A stretch of 64,000 nucleotides of DNA from Nitzschia sp. DOCU1 (Eukaryota > Bacillariophyta > Bacillariophyceae > Bacillariales > Bacillariaceae). A program made the position numbers and the translations under genes. Below the pieces are notes generated by a model. The model was not told the DNA's origin and did not search any database. It saw only the letters and a list, made by a program, of their open reading frames with translations. Below, one piece after another: positions 10,557 to 22,472 of this stretch (its first letter is position 1; each line of letters begins with the position of its first letter). Location: assembly GCA_951394045.1 (NCBI GenBank), contig OX595986.1:3811534-3875533 (forward strand). Reading direction: 5' to 3'.

Positions 10557-12179
10557 CTAGTACATTGCTTCCTCTTCTACATCTTCTGTCATTCCCCGTA
10601 ACTGCACTCGATCAAGTCCATGAATGTACGATTCCAATTTGTGGTGCCTCCACATACTCTTGCTTAGGAGGATTCCCTGCAATTGCCAAAGTAAATTCGC
10701 TCGAAGCGCTTCGCGACCACCTTTGTTGAGGTTGCCGACTTCATGTATGCTACACAACCCTCCTAATCGACGAGGTCGAACCAGGTAAGCTCTGCCCGGA
10801 ACTGCCAAGTTTGCTTCTTCGCCTTCACTCCCATGGGCATGGCTTTGCAAGCTCGAAACAGTAAGTGAAACAGCATCTGACATCCACCCAATATTTCGGC
10901 CCACAAAGCCACCCTTGAGATTCCTTTGGATACGTTCGCAGAGACGACTGATGCTGTCATTCGTGGTACGAACTACAACATCGTCGCCATAGAGAAAGGA
11001 AGTGCAGAATGCTGCTAGCACGTTGCCGGACAAACATGGCGGGGCACCAAGCGTCATTGCTGAAGAACGTGCCCGCCCGAGCCCACCAAGTGGCGCCATC
11101 TCCTCCTCCTGGGGCGATTCCGACGACGTAGCATTGCTGCTCTCCTTTGTCTCTTCTGATTTTTGAACGGGTTCCTCCTCCTTCTTTTTCTTCTTTTTGG
11201 ACTGCTTTGCTTTAGGGAGAGGAATGGACCCGTCCAGCATGGTCGCTGCTAGACTTGCTACTCCGCCTGCTAATGATCTCCCCACAAAGTGAATAGCCGT
11301 GGTATTGTACTTTCGAAACTGCGGCTCAAGCTCGGTTAACAAATCCCCTGCCGCCTTGTACAATGATGGTTGAACCGACGCCACTTCGTCCGTTACCAGA
11401 CCACTTGATAGCTTGATTCGCTTTGGCGTTTCATTCAAAATGGACAAGACTTCGACTAGGTCGTCCGACAGCGCATCTCCTAGAACGACCAGCAAGCGTC
11501 CCTTGGGCTGACGGTTTCGGGGAGTATCGGCAAGAGACATAATGGTACCATGATCCAACCCAGCGCCGCCATCGTAGTCGGGTTCGTACAGAAGCAATAC
11601 GGCGAGTTTAGATTTCCCCAATTTAATGTTGCTCTCGGCTATTGTCAAGTTGAGTAGTACCTCTCGGCCAGCCAAACTTTCCTCATCTACCAACTCTGGA
11701 TGTTCAACCATTTCTACGAGCTCACATGCCAATAGTCCTTCGGCAGTCGCTGCTAGGCGGGCTGCACTTCGCTGGGCTCGGCCCGAAACAGACGTATCAA
11801 TTTCATCCGCCGACCGCTGATGAGTTCGCTGGTAAGCTTCATGAGCTGCCCCGTCCAGCCCTTTGAAGGTCTGCTGGGCAGCTGCCATGCGTTCTAATGT
11901 CTTGATTAGCTTTTCCGTGGTAGTCTCCGGAAATCTGTCCATGACAAAATCTGCCAAGTACTGATAGGAATTCGAGTAGTCGTCGGAAACAGAAGAATCG
12001 TCACCTCCTCGCATCATAGCGCGAATGCCGAACAAGGAAAGCGTGGGACTCGAGTGGTCGATAGATGAATGAGCACGAACCGTCATGAGGAGAATCAAAC
12101 CACAGAAAATCCGAAATCTAGTCTTCGTCCATGGCGCCCCACTTGCACTCATTATTTTGGAGTAGTCCAAACTTGTCAT
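10557..12179 (-). CDS. Divergent class 3 lipase-like alpha/beta hydrolase
   Basis: The 540-residue product has a hydrophobic stretch at residues 22-36 that could be a signal peptide or anchor. The region at 294-306 reads IHFVGRSLAGG, matching the nucleophile elbow of class 3 lipases (GHSLGG) with His replaced by Arg and one Gly by Ala; Ser302 would be the nucleophile. LGAPPCLSGN (378-386) sits where the family has (F/L)G-x-P-R-x-GN, and YGDDVVVR (397-404) where the catalytic Asp block lies. A Lys/Glu-rich insert (324-360) splits the two halves. A His in YIHGLD near residue 515 could complete the triad. Related enzymes hydrolyse acylglycerols; substrate and activity here are unproven. The 3' end converges on the fibrillin gene, 61 bp away. 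Confidence 0.65.
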   Translation of the reverse strand: MTSLDYSKIMSASGAPWTKTRFRIFCGLILLMTVRAHSSIDHSSPTLSLFGIRAMMRGGDDSSVSDDYSNSYQYLADFVMDRFPETTTEKLIKTLERMAAAQQTFKGLDGAAHEAYQRTHQRSADEIDTSVSGRAQRSAARLAATAEGLLACELVEMVEHPELVDEESLAGREVLLNLTIAESNIKLGKSKLAVLLLYEPDYDGGAGLDHGTIMSLADTPRNRQPKGRLLVVLGDALSDDLVEVLSILNETPKRIKLSSGLVTDEVASVQPSLYKAAGDLLTELEPQFRKYNTTAIHFVGRSLAGGVASLAATMLDGSIPLPKAKQSKKKKKKEEEPVQKSEETKESSNATSSESPQEEEMAPLGGLGRARSSAMTLGAPPCLSGNVLAAFCTSFLYGDDVVVRTTNDSISRLCERIQRNLKGGFVGRNIGWMSDAVSLTVSSLQSHAHGSEGEEANLAVPGRAYLVRPRRLGGLCSIHEVGNLNKGGREALRANLLWQLQGILLSKSMWRHHKLESYIHGLDRVQLRGMTEDVEEEAMY

Positions 12180-13018
12180 CGTACGATTTGCAATTTTGGC
12201 ATCAAGGTTCTCTCAGTCGGTCGCAAACGGTAGATTGTTCTGCGGCTCACACTCAAGCTTTAGTCACAACTGTTGAATAAGATGGAGTGAAGGGAGCGTT
12301 AGGGTATTAACACGATAGAGGAGGTCGCCGATAGTGGACTTCACCATTGTAAATGGAATCTCTAGGTATCATAGATCGCAGAGACGCGATGATCAATGAT
12401 GTGTTGGAACGAAATCCGATGGGTTATGAGCTTCATTAGTCAAATAAATCAATTGCTCAGTGACATCATGCAATTCCATTGGGCCATTCTTTCGTACAAA
12501 TCTACAGCCGATCTTGGTACGAAGGTCATAACGAACCGTTGCAACGTCACTCCCTTTGGATATCATTCGCCAATTTACGTCGTCTACGACACGCCCAGGC
12601 ACGCTGAAGTGTTCTGGTTCTGTCAGTCAATCCGTGCCACTTCTCTCTCCAAGCACATCAATAACGACCACCTCTTTTCCGCATCAGCGATGCCGCTGCC
12701 GCACAGCCAGCAAGAGGAAACAGAACAAGGAAGATCGAGAGCTGTGTCACTCGTGTATTTATTATTCCGATCAAATTGTTATTCTTGGAAGAGCGACCTT
12801 CCCAGCTCCTTGTTCCTTGTTTGTTTACTATCCGAAAAGCGAGAGAGAGTAAAGACTCTTTGTTATTCTATTGTAGCTGTTGTTGAATGAGAATGAAGTT
12901 ATTCCATAACATCCACAGAACAGAAGAAACGTCGTCTTGCCCATCACTGATGAGCACGAGGAAACGACCCCTGGGTGATCATCCTATTGTGACGAACAAC
13001 CCGTCGTCATTATTATCC
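12180..13018. other. Divergent intergenic region
   Basis: It separates the lipase-like gene (minus) from HflX (plus) and should contain both promoters. I see no conserved element and no convincing coding sequence. Confidence 0.5.
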
Positions 13019-14926
13019 ATGAAAGCTCTTGTGTTCAGCCTGCTGGCCTCGCAATCGCTACTGGCGACTGCGTTTGTAAATAACCACAGCAACAAGCGGG
13101 GCCTGGTGAGATCCTTCGGCCCGCTTGGCGTCTTGTCTTCGCCTCCTCCCGCGAAGACTTCCAGGCAGCAAGGAGACGACAAGGAGAATCGGTCTCCTCT
13201 GTTTGAGTTGCTGGACGACGACAAAGAGATTGAAAGCGGATCTTCCAGCAGCAGTCTCTTTTGCATTCCTGAAGTGAAAGAAGATTCGCTTTCTGCCACG
13301 AATAATAACGATGGTGCTGCTCTTCCAGATGTAGCGGATGGCGATGACTTTTCATTTTACTACCGTGACGACGATGATATCCTGACAGAACGCGAGGATC
13401 GTTTGTACATGGATGACAAGGGTATTCGACGCAAGATCGAAAAGTGCATCCTGGTGGGTGTCGAAGACTTGTCCGCTCAACGCCGAGCGAGAAAAGCAGA
13501 GTTGTACTATGACGCAATGTCAGAAGACGATGGGTCAGAAGCTCCACTCTTTACTCTTGAAGAGAGTATGATTGAAATGAGGGAACTGATTCGAACTGCC
13601 GGTTTAGATTTGTGTGGCGAGATGACTCAGAGACTTCAGGAAGTCAACCCCAAAACCTATATTGGAACGGGCAAGGTCGGAGAAGCAAAAGCGCTCATGG
13701 AAGAGACAGACTGCACCACCATTGTCTTTGATGCAGAACTTACTCCTGGTCAGCAAAAGTCCCTGGAGAACATTTTCAATCGAAACATGATCCAGAATGA
13801 CTTTTTGGTCCAAGACCGTGAGATTAAAGTTGTCGACCGAACTGCCCTCATTTTGGATATCTTTGCTCAGCACGCCAAAACTCGAGAGGGTAAACTCCAA
13901 GTGGATCTGGCTTTGCATGAATACCGCAAACCGCGTCTGACGAAAATGTGGACGCACTTGGAGCGTCAATCTGGTGCTGGCGGAGTGGGACTTCGCGGTC
14001 CTGGTGAATCCCAGCTCGAAATTGATAAACGTTTGGTGCGAGACCGGATCATCGTCTTGAAAAAGAAAATTGATGATGTTCAGAAGCAGCGATCCATGCA
14101 TCGGCGAGGAAGACAACGAACTGGACTTCCCGTTCTGTCGCTTGTCGGGTACACCAATGCCGGAAAGTCGTCTTTGTTGAACTTTTTGACGCGAGCTGGT
14201 GTCATGGCGGAGTCAATGCTGTTTGCCACGCTTGATCCTACCACACGCAAGGTCAAGTTGCCTGGTCACAAGACACACCCAGAAGTCCTCTTGACGGATA
14301 CTGTTGGATTCATTCAAAAGCTTCCTACCAATCTCGTAGCGGCTTTCCGAGCGACTCTCGAAGAAGTGGAAGAGGCCGATGTCTTGGTCCATGTGATTGA
14401 TGTTTCGAACCCGGCATGGGAAAAGCAGGAGCGCGCTGTGCGAAATGTTCTTGCCGACATGAACGTTGCGGACAAGCCGATTGTTCGGGTTTTGAACAAG
14501 ATTGATTTGTTGGACCCTGACGACGCCGAGTATTTGAAATACGAGGCTGCCTTTTCCGATAATACCGTTGCGGTCTCTGCTCTTTACGGTGACGGTCTTC
14601 AAGATTTCGTCTCAGTTGTCGAGGAAGCACTTTCTGACCTACTGGTCCCGATCGAGATGGAAATTCCGTACAACAAAGGACAAGAATTAAATATCATTCA
14701 TGAGCAAGGCAATGTCGAAACAATCGACTATCGTCCACATGGAACTTATGTTGTCGCACGAGTGCCGCAAGCACTTGCCAATCGTCTATCTCAATACAGC
14801 GTAGCCGAAGAAGACCCTGCTGTTGAAGCCACTGCCAGCAATGATGATGATACCGAGGAGGAAATCGACTGGGTGGCACTGGGCCGTGGTCGACACCAAC
14901 CATCAGGGTCCGACGAAGACTACTAA
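13019..14926 (+). CDS. hflX: GTPase HflX, plastid targeted
   Basis: HflX is a ribosome-associated GTPase that splits stalled 70S ribosomes; plastids keep it from the cyanobacterial ancestor. The start at 13019 gives 635 residues and a signal peptide ending in LLATAFVNN (ATAF motif), which implies plastid import. The N-terminal HflX domain is clear ([13 protein letters not shown], then [24 protein letters not shown] and [16 protein letters not shown]). Next comes the G domain with the P-loop [10 protein letters not shown] near residue 377, DTVGFI near 427 and NKIDLL near 493. The acidic C-terminal tail is an extension. An in-frame ATG 132 bp upstream would hide the signal peptide and is less likely. 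Single exon; convergent with the FCP gene. Confidence 0.95.
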   Translation: MKALVFSLLASQSLLATAFVNNHSNKRGLVRSFGPLGVLSSPPPAKTSRQQGDDKENRSPLFELLDDDKEIESGSSSSSLFCIPEVKEDSLSATNNNDGAALPDVADGDDFSFYYRDDDDILTEREDRLYMDDKGIRRKIEKCILVGVEDLSAQRRARKAELYYDAMSEDDGSEAPLFTLEESMIEMRELIRTAGLDLCGEMTQRLQEVNPKTYIGTGKVGEAKALMEETDCTTIVFDAELTPGQQKSLENIFNRNMIQNDFLVQDREIKVVDRTALILDIFAQHAKTREGKLQVDLALHEYRKPRLTKMWTHLERQSGAGGVGLRGPGESQLEIDKRLVRDRIIVLKKKIDDVQKQRSMHRRGRQRTGLPVLSLVGYTNAGKSSLLNFLTRAGVMAESMLFATLDPTTRKVKLPGHKTHPEVLLTDTVGFIQKLPTNLVAAFRATLEEVEEADVLVHVIDVSNPAWEKQERAVRNVLADMNVADKPIVRVLNKIDLLDPDDAEYLKYEAAFSDNTVAVSALYGDGLQDFVSVVEEALSDLLVPIEMEIPYNKGQELNIIHEQGNVETIDYRPHGTYVVARVPQALANRLSQYSVAEEDPAVEATASNDDDTEEEIDWVALGRGRHQPSGSDEDY

Positions 14927-15236
14927 AAACGCACGCATATTGCAAGCCATAACATATGAATATAGTATCGCTATGCTAGGCATTGTCCTTCTACTCTATT
15001 TCAACATACGAGCCAACAATCTCAGCGAGGAGGTGATGCTGTCGTTTTCCTTTATTTTTGTGTAGCACACGACGCTTGGCATGACGCCTATTGGAAAAGT
15101 AGCAAGTTCTTTTTCTCACTCTGATCGATGACTACACACGACACAGGGCATCTGGTCTAATTGAGAACAGTCACCTCTCAGTGAAGTAATGTTGAGTTGT
15201 CTATGTACAAGTAAATGCTATGAAAAAATTAATTGT
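14927..15236. other. Intergenic, between convergent 3' ends
   Basis: It contains only 3' flanks of HflX and of the FCP gene, with an A/T-rich stretch just past the FCP stop. Nothing else is recognised. Confidence 0.5.
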
Positions 15237-15995
15237 TTATTGAATGTAGCCAGCGTTGGCGTATTCATGGAGAGTCTCACCAATGGGCTTGAAGAAAAGC
15301 GGCGTCTCGTTGATAACACCAGTCTGTGAAACCAACTCTTGAACCGCAAATGCTGTGATGGCAATCATGGCCAAACGTCCGTTCTTGATTTCAGCAGTTT
15401 TGAACCATTCTTGTCCCTCCTTGTCCTTAGGGAAGACACCAAGAGGATCAAACCCAAGGTCGCCGGGAGTGTATCCTGGCTTCTGACTGGCCTTGGTGAT
15501 ACCATACACGTCAATGGCAGCAGCACCGGCGAGACACGCAAGCCAGTAAATTGGAGAGATCTTGCCCAGACCACCGTTCAAGAGCGACGGTGCTCGGTCG
15601 TCCGATTGCAACGCCGGCGCCACGCCCAAGAGGCCGGCGATCTTCGAGTCAAACAGTTCACTCACGGGCCAACCAGCAGCGGCAAGCATGGCCAATCGAG
15701 CGTGCTTGATCTCGGCTTCTCGGTACTTCATCAAGTCGTCAGAGTTCTTCGCGAAGCCAAGAGGATCAAATCCTACGTCACCCGCCAAGGTTCCGTCAAG
15801 AGCAGATGGTCGAGCCATGAAAGGCATAGATTGACTCATCATGGGTTCGGCGGGAGGAGCGATGGGCTCTGGAATGTCAGGAACTTCTGTAGCGTCGGAC
15901 ATTCGGAGGGCCATGTTGCTGTTCTTGGCTGATGGCGCAACAAAGGCAGATGCAGTCGCAAGAGAAGCAAGGCAAACAGAGGTAGAGAACTTCAT
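15237..15995 (-). CDS. Fucoxanthin-chlorophyll a/c binding light-harvesting protein
   Basis: This is an antenna protein of the diatom thylakoid that binds chlorophyll a/c and fucoxanthin. The 252-residue product begins with a signal peptide ending in ATASAFVAPS (ASAF motif). The mature protein carries SMPFMARPSALDG followed by AGDVGFDPLGF. Helix 1 has EIKHARLAML (Glu and His/Arg chlorophyll ligands) and helix 3 has EIKNGRLAMIAI (Glu, Asn, Arg). A middle helix lies near IYWLACLAGAAAIDV. A second GDLGFDPLG block precedes helix 3. The SMPF entry block resembles the Lhcr group associated with photosystem I, but the subfamily is a tentative call. The 5' leader just before the ATG is a CAAA-repeat tract. 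Confidence 0.95.
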   Translation of the reverse strand: MKFSTSVCLASLATASAFVAPSAKNSNMALRMSDATEVPDIPEPIAPPAEPMMSQSMPFMARPSALDGTLAGDVGFDPLGFAKNSDDLMKYREAEIKHARLAMLAAAGWPVSELFDSKIAGLLGVAPALQSDDRAPSLLNGGLGKISPIYWLACLAGAAAIDVYGITKASQKPGYTPGDLGFDPLGVFPKDKEGQEWFKTAEIKNGRLAMIAITAFAVQELVSQTGVINETPLFFKPIGETLHEYANAGYIQ

Positions 15996-16783
15996 TTTGT
16001 TTGTTTGTTTGAGGACCGTTTCACGTTGTTATCTGAATGGATTATGAGATCGTCCGTCGAGTTCAGATTCTGCTTGAGAAGGGCGAGATGCTTCGTCAGA
16101 AACTGGTGCTGATGGATGAGATGGGTGTCATTCATCGTCTACCGGTAGTACGATTTCCCACGGGACTGACTCAAGTTTATTGCGTCACCGAAGATGACCT
16201 TGGAAGAGTCTCCCGTTGGAACTCTTCGAATGTCGCGTCAGGAATAGGAAGAAACCTACGAGCCATCAAAGAGATCTGCTCGTCATCGATCATCTCGAGG
16301 GAATCAGAGGAAGAGCTTCCTCTCGCGAAAAAGTTGGAAAGGACCATCGTGAGTCAGAGAGGATTGCGTGGCTCGCCCACCGAGCTCGGCATGCTCGCGT
16401 CGGACAGAGCGCGCGGGTGTGAAGCGCGCGATGTAAGACGACGACGACGACATCGGATCATCCTGACTTATCCGACCAAATACGTACATTAGGCCAGGCG
16501 TTGATTTCACGGAAGCGAAGAGCAAAAAAGATCGGAAGCGTTGGGACCTCGAGGACCCGCCCCAAAATGACTTCCAACGCGCCACAGTCATGCGAACATC
16601 CGATCGAGATTGAGGGATGATATGATACAAACAGGAGTGTTCCTTCAAGGTGCATTAACTCACTGGTTGACATTTGATAGACTATATCGATCCATTCCAC
16701 TCGACTTTTGGGATCATTGGATATCGTGGGAAGGGCAATAGAAGTTAGATCTCACTGGGGCTACACATTCGAATCCAAACATC
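15996..16783. other. Divergent intergenic region between FCP and Sec1 genes
   Basis: It should hold the promoters of the antenna gene (minus) and the Sec1 gene (plus). It contains one exact CTACCGGTAG palindrome at 16139-16148, 144 bp before the FCP start. An open frame of 151 codons in the plus direction looks fortuitous. Confidence 0.5.
16139..16148. promoter_or_regulatory. Palindrome CTACCGGTAG, copy 2, upstream of FCP
   Basis: This exact 10-bp palindrome lies about 144 bp 5' of the FCP start codon on the minus strand, which is a plausible promoter distance. See the copies at 8418 and 56808. Regulatory function is a guess. Confidence 0.3.
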
Positions 16784-19013
16784 ATGTCATCGGCAAGAAA
16801 ACCCAGGGCGCCCACAACTGGTTCCAGTGCCAGGGCCACGACCAGCAAGCCCGCGGGCACCACCGCTCGGTCAGGGGCTCCGGCCTCGAGTGCAAGAGCA
16901 ACTGGAAGCGCTCGGCCAGGCACCAGTAAGTCCAAGAGCACCGACTCCAAGCAACCCTCACAGCTAGGGCTTCTGGAATGCGTTCAGAAGCGTTTTATCA
17001 AAGACGTGTTCGAATCTGCCGCCGGTAAGTAACGCAAAGACTCGACGCCACAACACTTTATTTCACCACCGTGTTCTTAACATTGCTATCTTGTTCAGAG
17101 GCTGATTCGGGGTGGAAGATCTTGATCGTAGATGAGATCTCCATGAAGGTTATATCCGCCGCTGTGGGGATGTACGACATTATGGAAAGGAAGATTACTC
17201 TTGTAGAATCCTTGGAAAAGAAACGAGCACCTTTCAAGGATATGGGTGCAATCTATGTCCTGGCTCCCAACAAAGATAGCATCAAACGTTTGCTGGATGA
17301 TTATGCAGACAAAACCAAAATATTGTACGGCCCTAACATCTTTGTCTACTTTTTGGGGCCGATTCCACCTCAGCTTCTTGATCAAATCAAACGGTGCAAG
17401 CAGCTGATCAAGCGCCTCAAAGCGCTTTCAGAGATCAACGTCGATTTCATGGTTAAGGAACAACGTGCTTTCACGGTAGACGTGCCCACCCCCTTCAGTG
17501 GATACTTCGTTCGAACTATGGGTAGTCCTGCCGAGGTGCCTCTGGCGGAAAAGCTGGTAACCATCTGTGCGACACTCAACGAATATCCTTACATTCGCTA
17601 CAGGCAAACCTCTGGAATCTGTAGTAGCCTTGCGACTTTGTTCAAGATGAAAATGGATGAATTCGTTTCCGCAAACCCTTCTTGGTGGTACCATGGCAGC
17701 GGAAAGAGTGAAAACCCGAGCCAAGAGCGCGAGCGCGCTACCTTTTTGCTCTTGGACCGTGCTAGTGACTGCTTGACGCCTCTGATGCATAGCTTTACTT
17801 ACCAGGCTATGGTGCATGATTTGTTGAAAATGGAAGGAGATAAAATCACCTACGGAGCGGACGCTGCAGACGATCCTAACAAGAAAGAAGATAAGGATGT
17901 GCTTCTCAACGAAAAGGATAAGTTGTGGGTCGAACTGCGTGGGAAGCACATTGCTGAGGTCCTTGGGATCCTGTCAGAGCGCATCAACGAAATTTGCAAG
18001 TCATCGACGAGCGTGGCCTTTTCTGGCTCCGGCGACAGCAACATGTCGATGTCGCAGCTTGCCTCGGCCCTGAAAGCTTTGCCGGAGTACAAGGAGGTCA
18101 TGTCTAAGCTTTCGCAGCATATGGCTATCACTCATGAATGCATGGACGAATTCAATAAAAATGCGCTGCTGGATCTGAGTGAAATCGAGCAGACCCTATC
18201 CACTGGAAAGGACGAAGATGGCCGCACGCCTAAGTTGACAGAGATGATTAGTCGGGTAGAGGGTGCCTTGCTTCGAATGCGAGAGGTGAAAGATCGGCTT
18301 CGATTGGTCCTTTTGACGACCATCAGTCAGAATGGACTCAACAGCGCCGATCGTGATCGTCTGCTCCGTGCTGCCCAGCTTGGACGGGACGAACTTCTTG
18401 TTCTCGACAGTCTTTCGAAGCTGGGTATTCAAACTGTGAACATGGGAGGAGGTGGCGCAACTTCCAGCGGAGTTATGGGCTTCTTTGGGTAAGTCATCTT
18501 ATCTTGCATCGACACAGCAACGTGGAATGTGCACTAACATTCGATTGTCACAGCAATAAGGGCACGATTCAGCAAGCGGGTTCATTTGAGGAGGAAAGTG
18601 AATATGCGGCGAGCCGGTATGTGCCGCAGTTGAAAGCTATTCTTTCCGATTTGGTCGGTAACGCGCTTAGTATCGAGGAGTACCCAAGCGTCATCCCAAT
18701 GCCGGCAAATTTAACAAGCGCTGCCAGCGCCGCCAGTGCCCGCCGTCGTGGTAAGGCGCTAGAGGGAAGTGCCCGAAAGAAGAAGGGCGCCACCGACAAG
18801 TGGAGCCGCACGGGCAACTCGGCAGCAGCCAGCTCTGTTGCAACGACTTTCAATGGTGGCCGCAACTTGGTATTCATGGTCGGAGGTCTTTCGTTCTCTG
18901 AATTGAATGTCGCCAGAGATATCATGGAGAAGGAATCTCGAGAAATCATCATTGGCTCAACCAAGTTTGTGAGCCCCAATGAATTCCTTGATGATTTGAC
19001 GACGCTGGCATAG
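16784..19013 (+). CDS. Sec1/Munc18 family syntaxin-binding protein
   Basis: SM proteins clamp SNARE complexes and are needed for vesicle fusion; this one resembles the exocytic Sec1/STXBP group. The exons I derive are 16784-17024, 17099-18488 and 18554-19013, with GT-AG introns (GTAAGT donors) that keep the frame and give 696 residues. The first ~55 residues are Ser/Ala/Thr/Arg low complexity, an extension absent from typical SM proteins. Family blocks follow: KVISAAVGMYDIMERKITLVE, GAIYVLAPN, FLGPIP, then LLDRASDCLTPLMHSFTYQAM, the domain 3 hallmark. The C-terminal FMVGGLSFSELNVARDI block and the closing SPNEFLDDL are also typical. A second Ser/Ala/Lys-rich insert lies near residues 595-645. 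Confidence 0.92.
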
Positions 19014-19609
19014 TCGTAGTGCTTTGTTCCCTATCGGACTCAGTCCTGCTGGACCGTGTGATGATGATAATATTATAATATAATATAATAATAATCGCTT
19101 TCAGGATCAGCTTTGTTTCATTACATACCCGCGAAATTGTGCTAAGTAGGGAGAGCTTGAGGCAACGATTTGCCATGAGGGCAACTTGTTATAGTAGCGC
19201 AGCACGAAGGACTCCAAGCCGAGGCAAGCCAATGGTTACTATCAGTAGATCGACACCGACGTTCATTTTTTCGAGCGGTATTATTCGACTGCTTAGACCG
19301 CTGCCGCCAAGAATGCCCTACTGTCATACTGCTGACACCACGAGCTCTCCGTGTTGTTGAAGCGCGCCACGCTTCATCACCTCTCACTGGTCACGTCGAA
19401 GAAGGATCAATCATAATCACGTGGAGTTGTTTTGTGGAACACAAAATTTTCTGTTGAAGAGGTTGGGCCATCTGACGAGAACTACGAGTACGAGGATCGC
19501 AGCGACGAAGTTATCCCTATCCTCCACCAGGAATCCTCTATCATTGCCACTGCATCGTCGTTTGCCTTTCTGACAAAGCAGAGGAAGTAGCTGGTTACAC
19601 GGCAAAACC
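19014..19609. other. Intergenic region
   Basis: It separates two plus-strand genes. A short AT tract (about 19068-19094, TAATAT-type repeats) lies just past the Sec1 stop. Nothing else is recognised. Confidence 0.5.
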
Positions 19610-21809
19610 ATGGAGGCGAACAATCAGGGAGATCCTGACAGTATTGGCGCTGGGCCCTTGCACCTGAATCCGTCAGGATTTTCGACACAACGCTTCCACA
19701 AGGACAAACAATGTTTTCAGTGGTCTCGGGTTATTCTTTCCCATGCTTCGATCGTCCCGCCACCGCGGAGTGGTGCTGCCTCCGTGGTTGTGCAGGGAAA
19801 ACTCTACATGTTTGGGGTAAGTTCCATATTTTTTTGGGAGACGGGTTGGCGCCTGAATGATAGAATGCTAATTGCGTATTTCGATTTCTTCAGGGATATG
19901 GAGGTGGCACCGGAAGATTAGACGATTTCTATTCTTTCGACTTTAGCACACAGACGTGGGAGGAAGTGCAAGTAAAAGGAGACGCAAGGCCGGGTTGCAG
20001 AGAGAATAACGGAGTTGTAATCTCAGACTCGAGCAAGTCGATCTATCTCTTCGGTGGCTATTCTGGTTCCTCGTGGCTGAATGATTTATGGCAATTTGAC
20101 ATTGAAAGTAGTCGATGGTCTTGCGTTCAGGAATCTTCTGATCCCGATCCTTCTGACGACGTGGATCAAGCGCACCCCGTCAATGAACAAATGGAAGTCC
20201 TTGCAGGTGGTAGTGTTGGGATTCGTGGAAAGTTGCCGTCTCGGAGATTTGGTTATGTTAGCGTTGTCCATGACAACAAACTTGTCCTGTGGGGTGGGTT
20301 TGATGGATCAAGATGGTTGAACGACATGTTCGTGTTTGATTTTGCTACTAGATCATGGATTGAAATCCATGCAAAGGGAGTTTTACCATCAGTCCGTTCC
20401 TGCCCAGCTTGGGCTAAAGACGACACCCACGTCTACATTCAAGGTGCGATTATTGTGATTTTGTTCCGCTGCAGGTACCCGAAGCATTTCTCAAGTGTTT
20501 GCTGTTTTTTGCGATAGGTGGTTATGATGGAGTCGAGCGGAAGAACGACTTCTTTGCCTGCGACTTAACCACGTATACTTGGACTCAGATGCCAAGTCTT
20601 GGTACCCCTCCGAGTCCCAGATACTTCCATTCTTGTTGCCTCTGTAAGTTTATTCCTCGCGTCCGCATGTTATCCTTCTGTCAATAAGAGCCTTTTCCTA
20701 ACTTTGTTCATACTTGTAGACGGGAACAAGATGTATCTGTATGGAGGTTACAATGGCAACCAGAGGCTTGCCGATCTCTTTGCATACGATTTCGAAACGA
20801 ACGCATGGTCACAGATAGATGCCAACATCGGTGAAGTGCCGAGTGGCAGGTCATCCCTGGTGGCACAAGTGTACGAAAACAACATGTACATTGGCTTTGG
20901 CTACAATGGTTCAACTGTGCTCAATGACATGTACAAGTTTCGCCTGAAACCAATCGGAATTCCACCATCGGGACTGGTGAACGACTTTCTTCGTCTCCTC
21001 AATGATACTGAGATGGCTGACGTCTGCTTTCTCGTCGAAGGAAAGACAGTCTTCGCCCACCGCGCCATCCTGGCGATTCGTTCCGAGTACTTTAGGGTGT
21101 TACTGTACAATGGTCACATGCGGGAATCGGTAGAATCTGGTACTTCTGATCGAGAGTCAGCGAAACCAATTGAATTGGGAGATGTACCGTATACGGTCTT
21201 TCTCAAGGTGTTGGAGTACTTATACACAGATTCCATCCGAGATGTTAACCTGGAGCTAGGAATGCACCTCTTGATTGCGAGCGAACAATTCATGCTTGAT
21301 CGGCTCAAATCACTCTGCGAAGATATAATTCGACGCGATATCAACGTGACCAATGTGATCAACATTCTCGTGACAAGTCATCAGCATCACGCAATCGGAC
21401 TCAAAGAGATTGCCCTCGACTTCATTTTGACCAATTTGACTGAAAAGGAAATTCAAATGGGTCTTTCGGTAAGCCTGCATGTCCTACATAAACTATCTCT
21501 TCTACGTCGCAATCGCTCACCGTCGTTCATCTCGTGTCATTCGCTCCCTTGCAGGACCTTAAAGCGGAACCCGACTTGCTGGTTGAGATTATTAAACTGA
21601 GCTCCGCGGTGTCACCACCAGCCCCAGCCAATGCCGCTCAGGGCGGATATGGGCCTCTTCTGAGGCAACAGCAACAGCAACAACAAGAGGCTTCACTCCA
21701 ACGTCCTCAACACCAGCAACTGCAAGCCAATATGATGGACCAAGTGTTTCAGAATGGGGTAAACGGTCCCTTTGGAGGCGGAGGTGCGGCATGGGGTCAT
21801 AGACGATAG
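19610..21809 (+). CDS. Kelch-repeat BTB-BACK protein (LZTR1-like)
   Basis: Kelch-BTB proteins are mostly substrate adaptors of cullin-3 ubiquitin ligases. The derived exons are 19610-19816, 19894-20443, 20518-20643, 20720-21468 and 21555-21809, all with GT-AG introns that preserve frame; the product is 628 residues. Five to six kelch repeats show the repeated hydrophobic-GG-Y/F pattern (YLFGGYSGSSWLNDLW, LVLWGGFDGSRWLNDMF, YLYGGYNGNQRLADLF) up to about residue 370. A BTB domain begins near 385 (MADVCFLVEG, FAHRAILAIRSEYF), and a BACK-like helical region follows to about 565. The tail has a poly-Gln run (about 21664-21690). The kelch-then-BTB order matches the LZTR1 type, not the KLHL type. 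Substrates are unknown. Confidence 0.88.
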
Positions 21810-22472
21810 ACATCGCTGGTGAGCGCCATTGGTCCAATGTTTAACAATTCATGGTGTTGTGCTTCGTACCACATTTTGTGGCAGAATTTGTGCCGTCATG
21901 CCATGTAGATCTGTATCGAATTTTGAATACATGCTTTTTCTTTTGCCCTTCAGATTGTGCATCACTAGAATAAGACTATTTAGCTCAATCGAAACGTTAT
22001 TCTACTACTCTACCACGAGTACGATATTGGAATCATCCCCCTGAAACTACCTGCCTCGACGCTGAATCCCAGCTACAAGCAACCGAAGGGGAGGATAGGC
22101 GCATGGATTGGACGATTTTGAGATTTCTGGCTAGCTAAAATGGTCGTACCAGTCATTCGTCTGTCCGTCGGCTCGCGCCCGCCAAAATGCCCACCTCGAG
22201 AATGCAAGACAACGAGAGAAAGGAAGAAGAGGAGAGTGGCAATGACGCTTCATTTCATAGTAGAGCTTTTCACCAACTTACAACACTACAAGGATAAGCT
22301 CTACAAACCCCACGCTCTTCCTGGAAGCCCGTGGAACATACTGTAGCCACATAACGAAAAATCGTATTTGAAACAAACTGCACCTACACAAGACTCAGCA
22401 ACTTTCTCACCGTTGCGGTCAGCACTTCTCTTGGGTCGATAGGTCATCCTTCTCGGCCATCACGTCACAACA
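21810..22472. other. Intergenic region
   Basis: It lies between two plus-strand genes and presumably carries the ALG13 promoter. Small open frames here look random. Confidence 0.45.

Noticed and set aside
12396..12890. 164-codon frame before HflX
   Set aside because: It sits in the 5' flank of HflX; composition and lack of motifs suggest leader or promoter DNA.
16037..16492. 151-codon plus-strand frame upstream of the Sec1 gene
   Set aside because: It lies in the divergent promoter region, has no domain, a biased Arg-rich end and no splice signals; best explained as chance.
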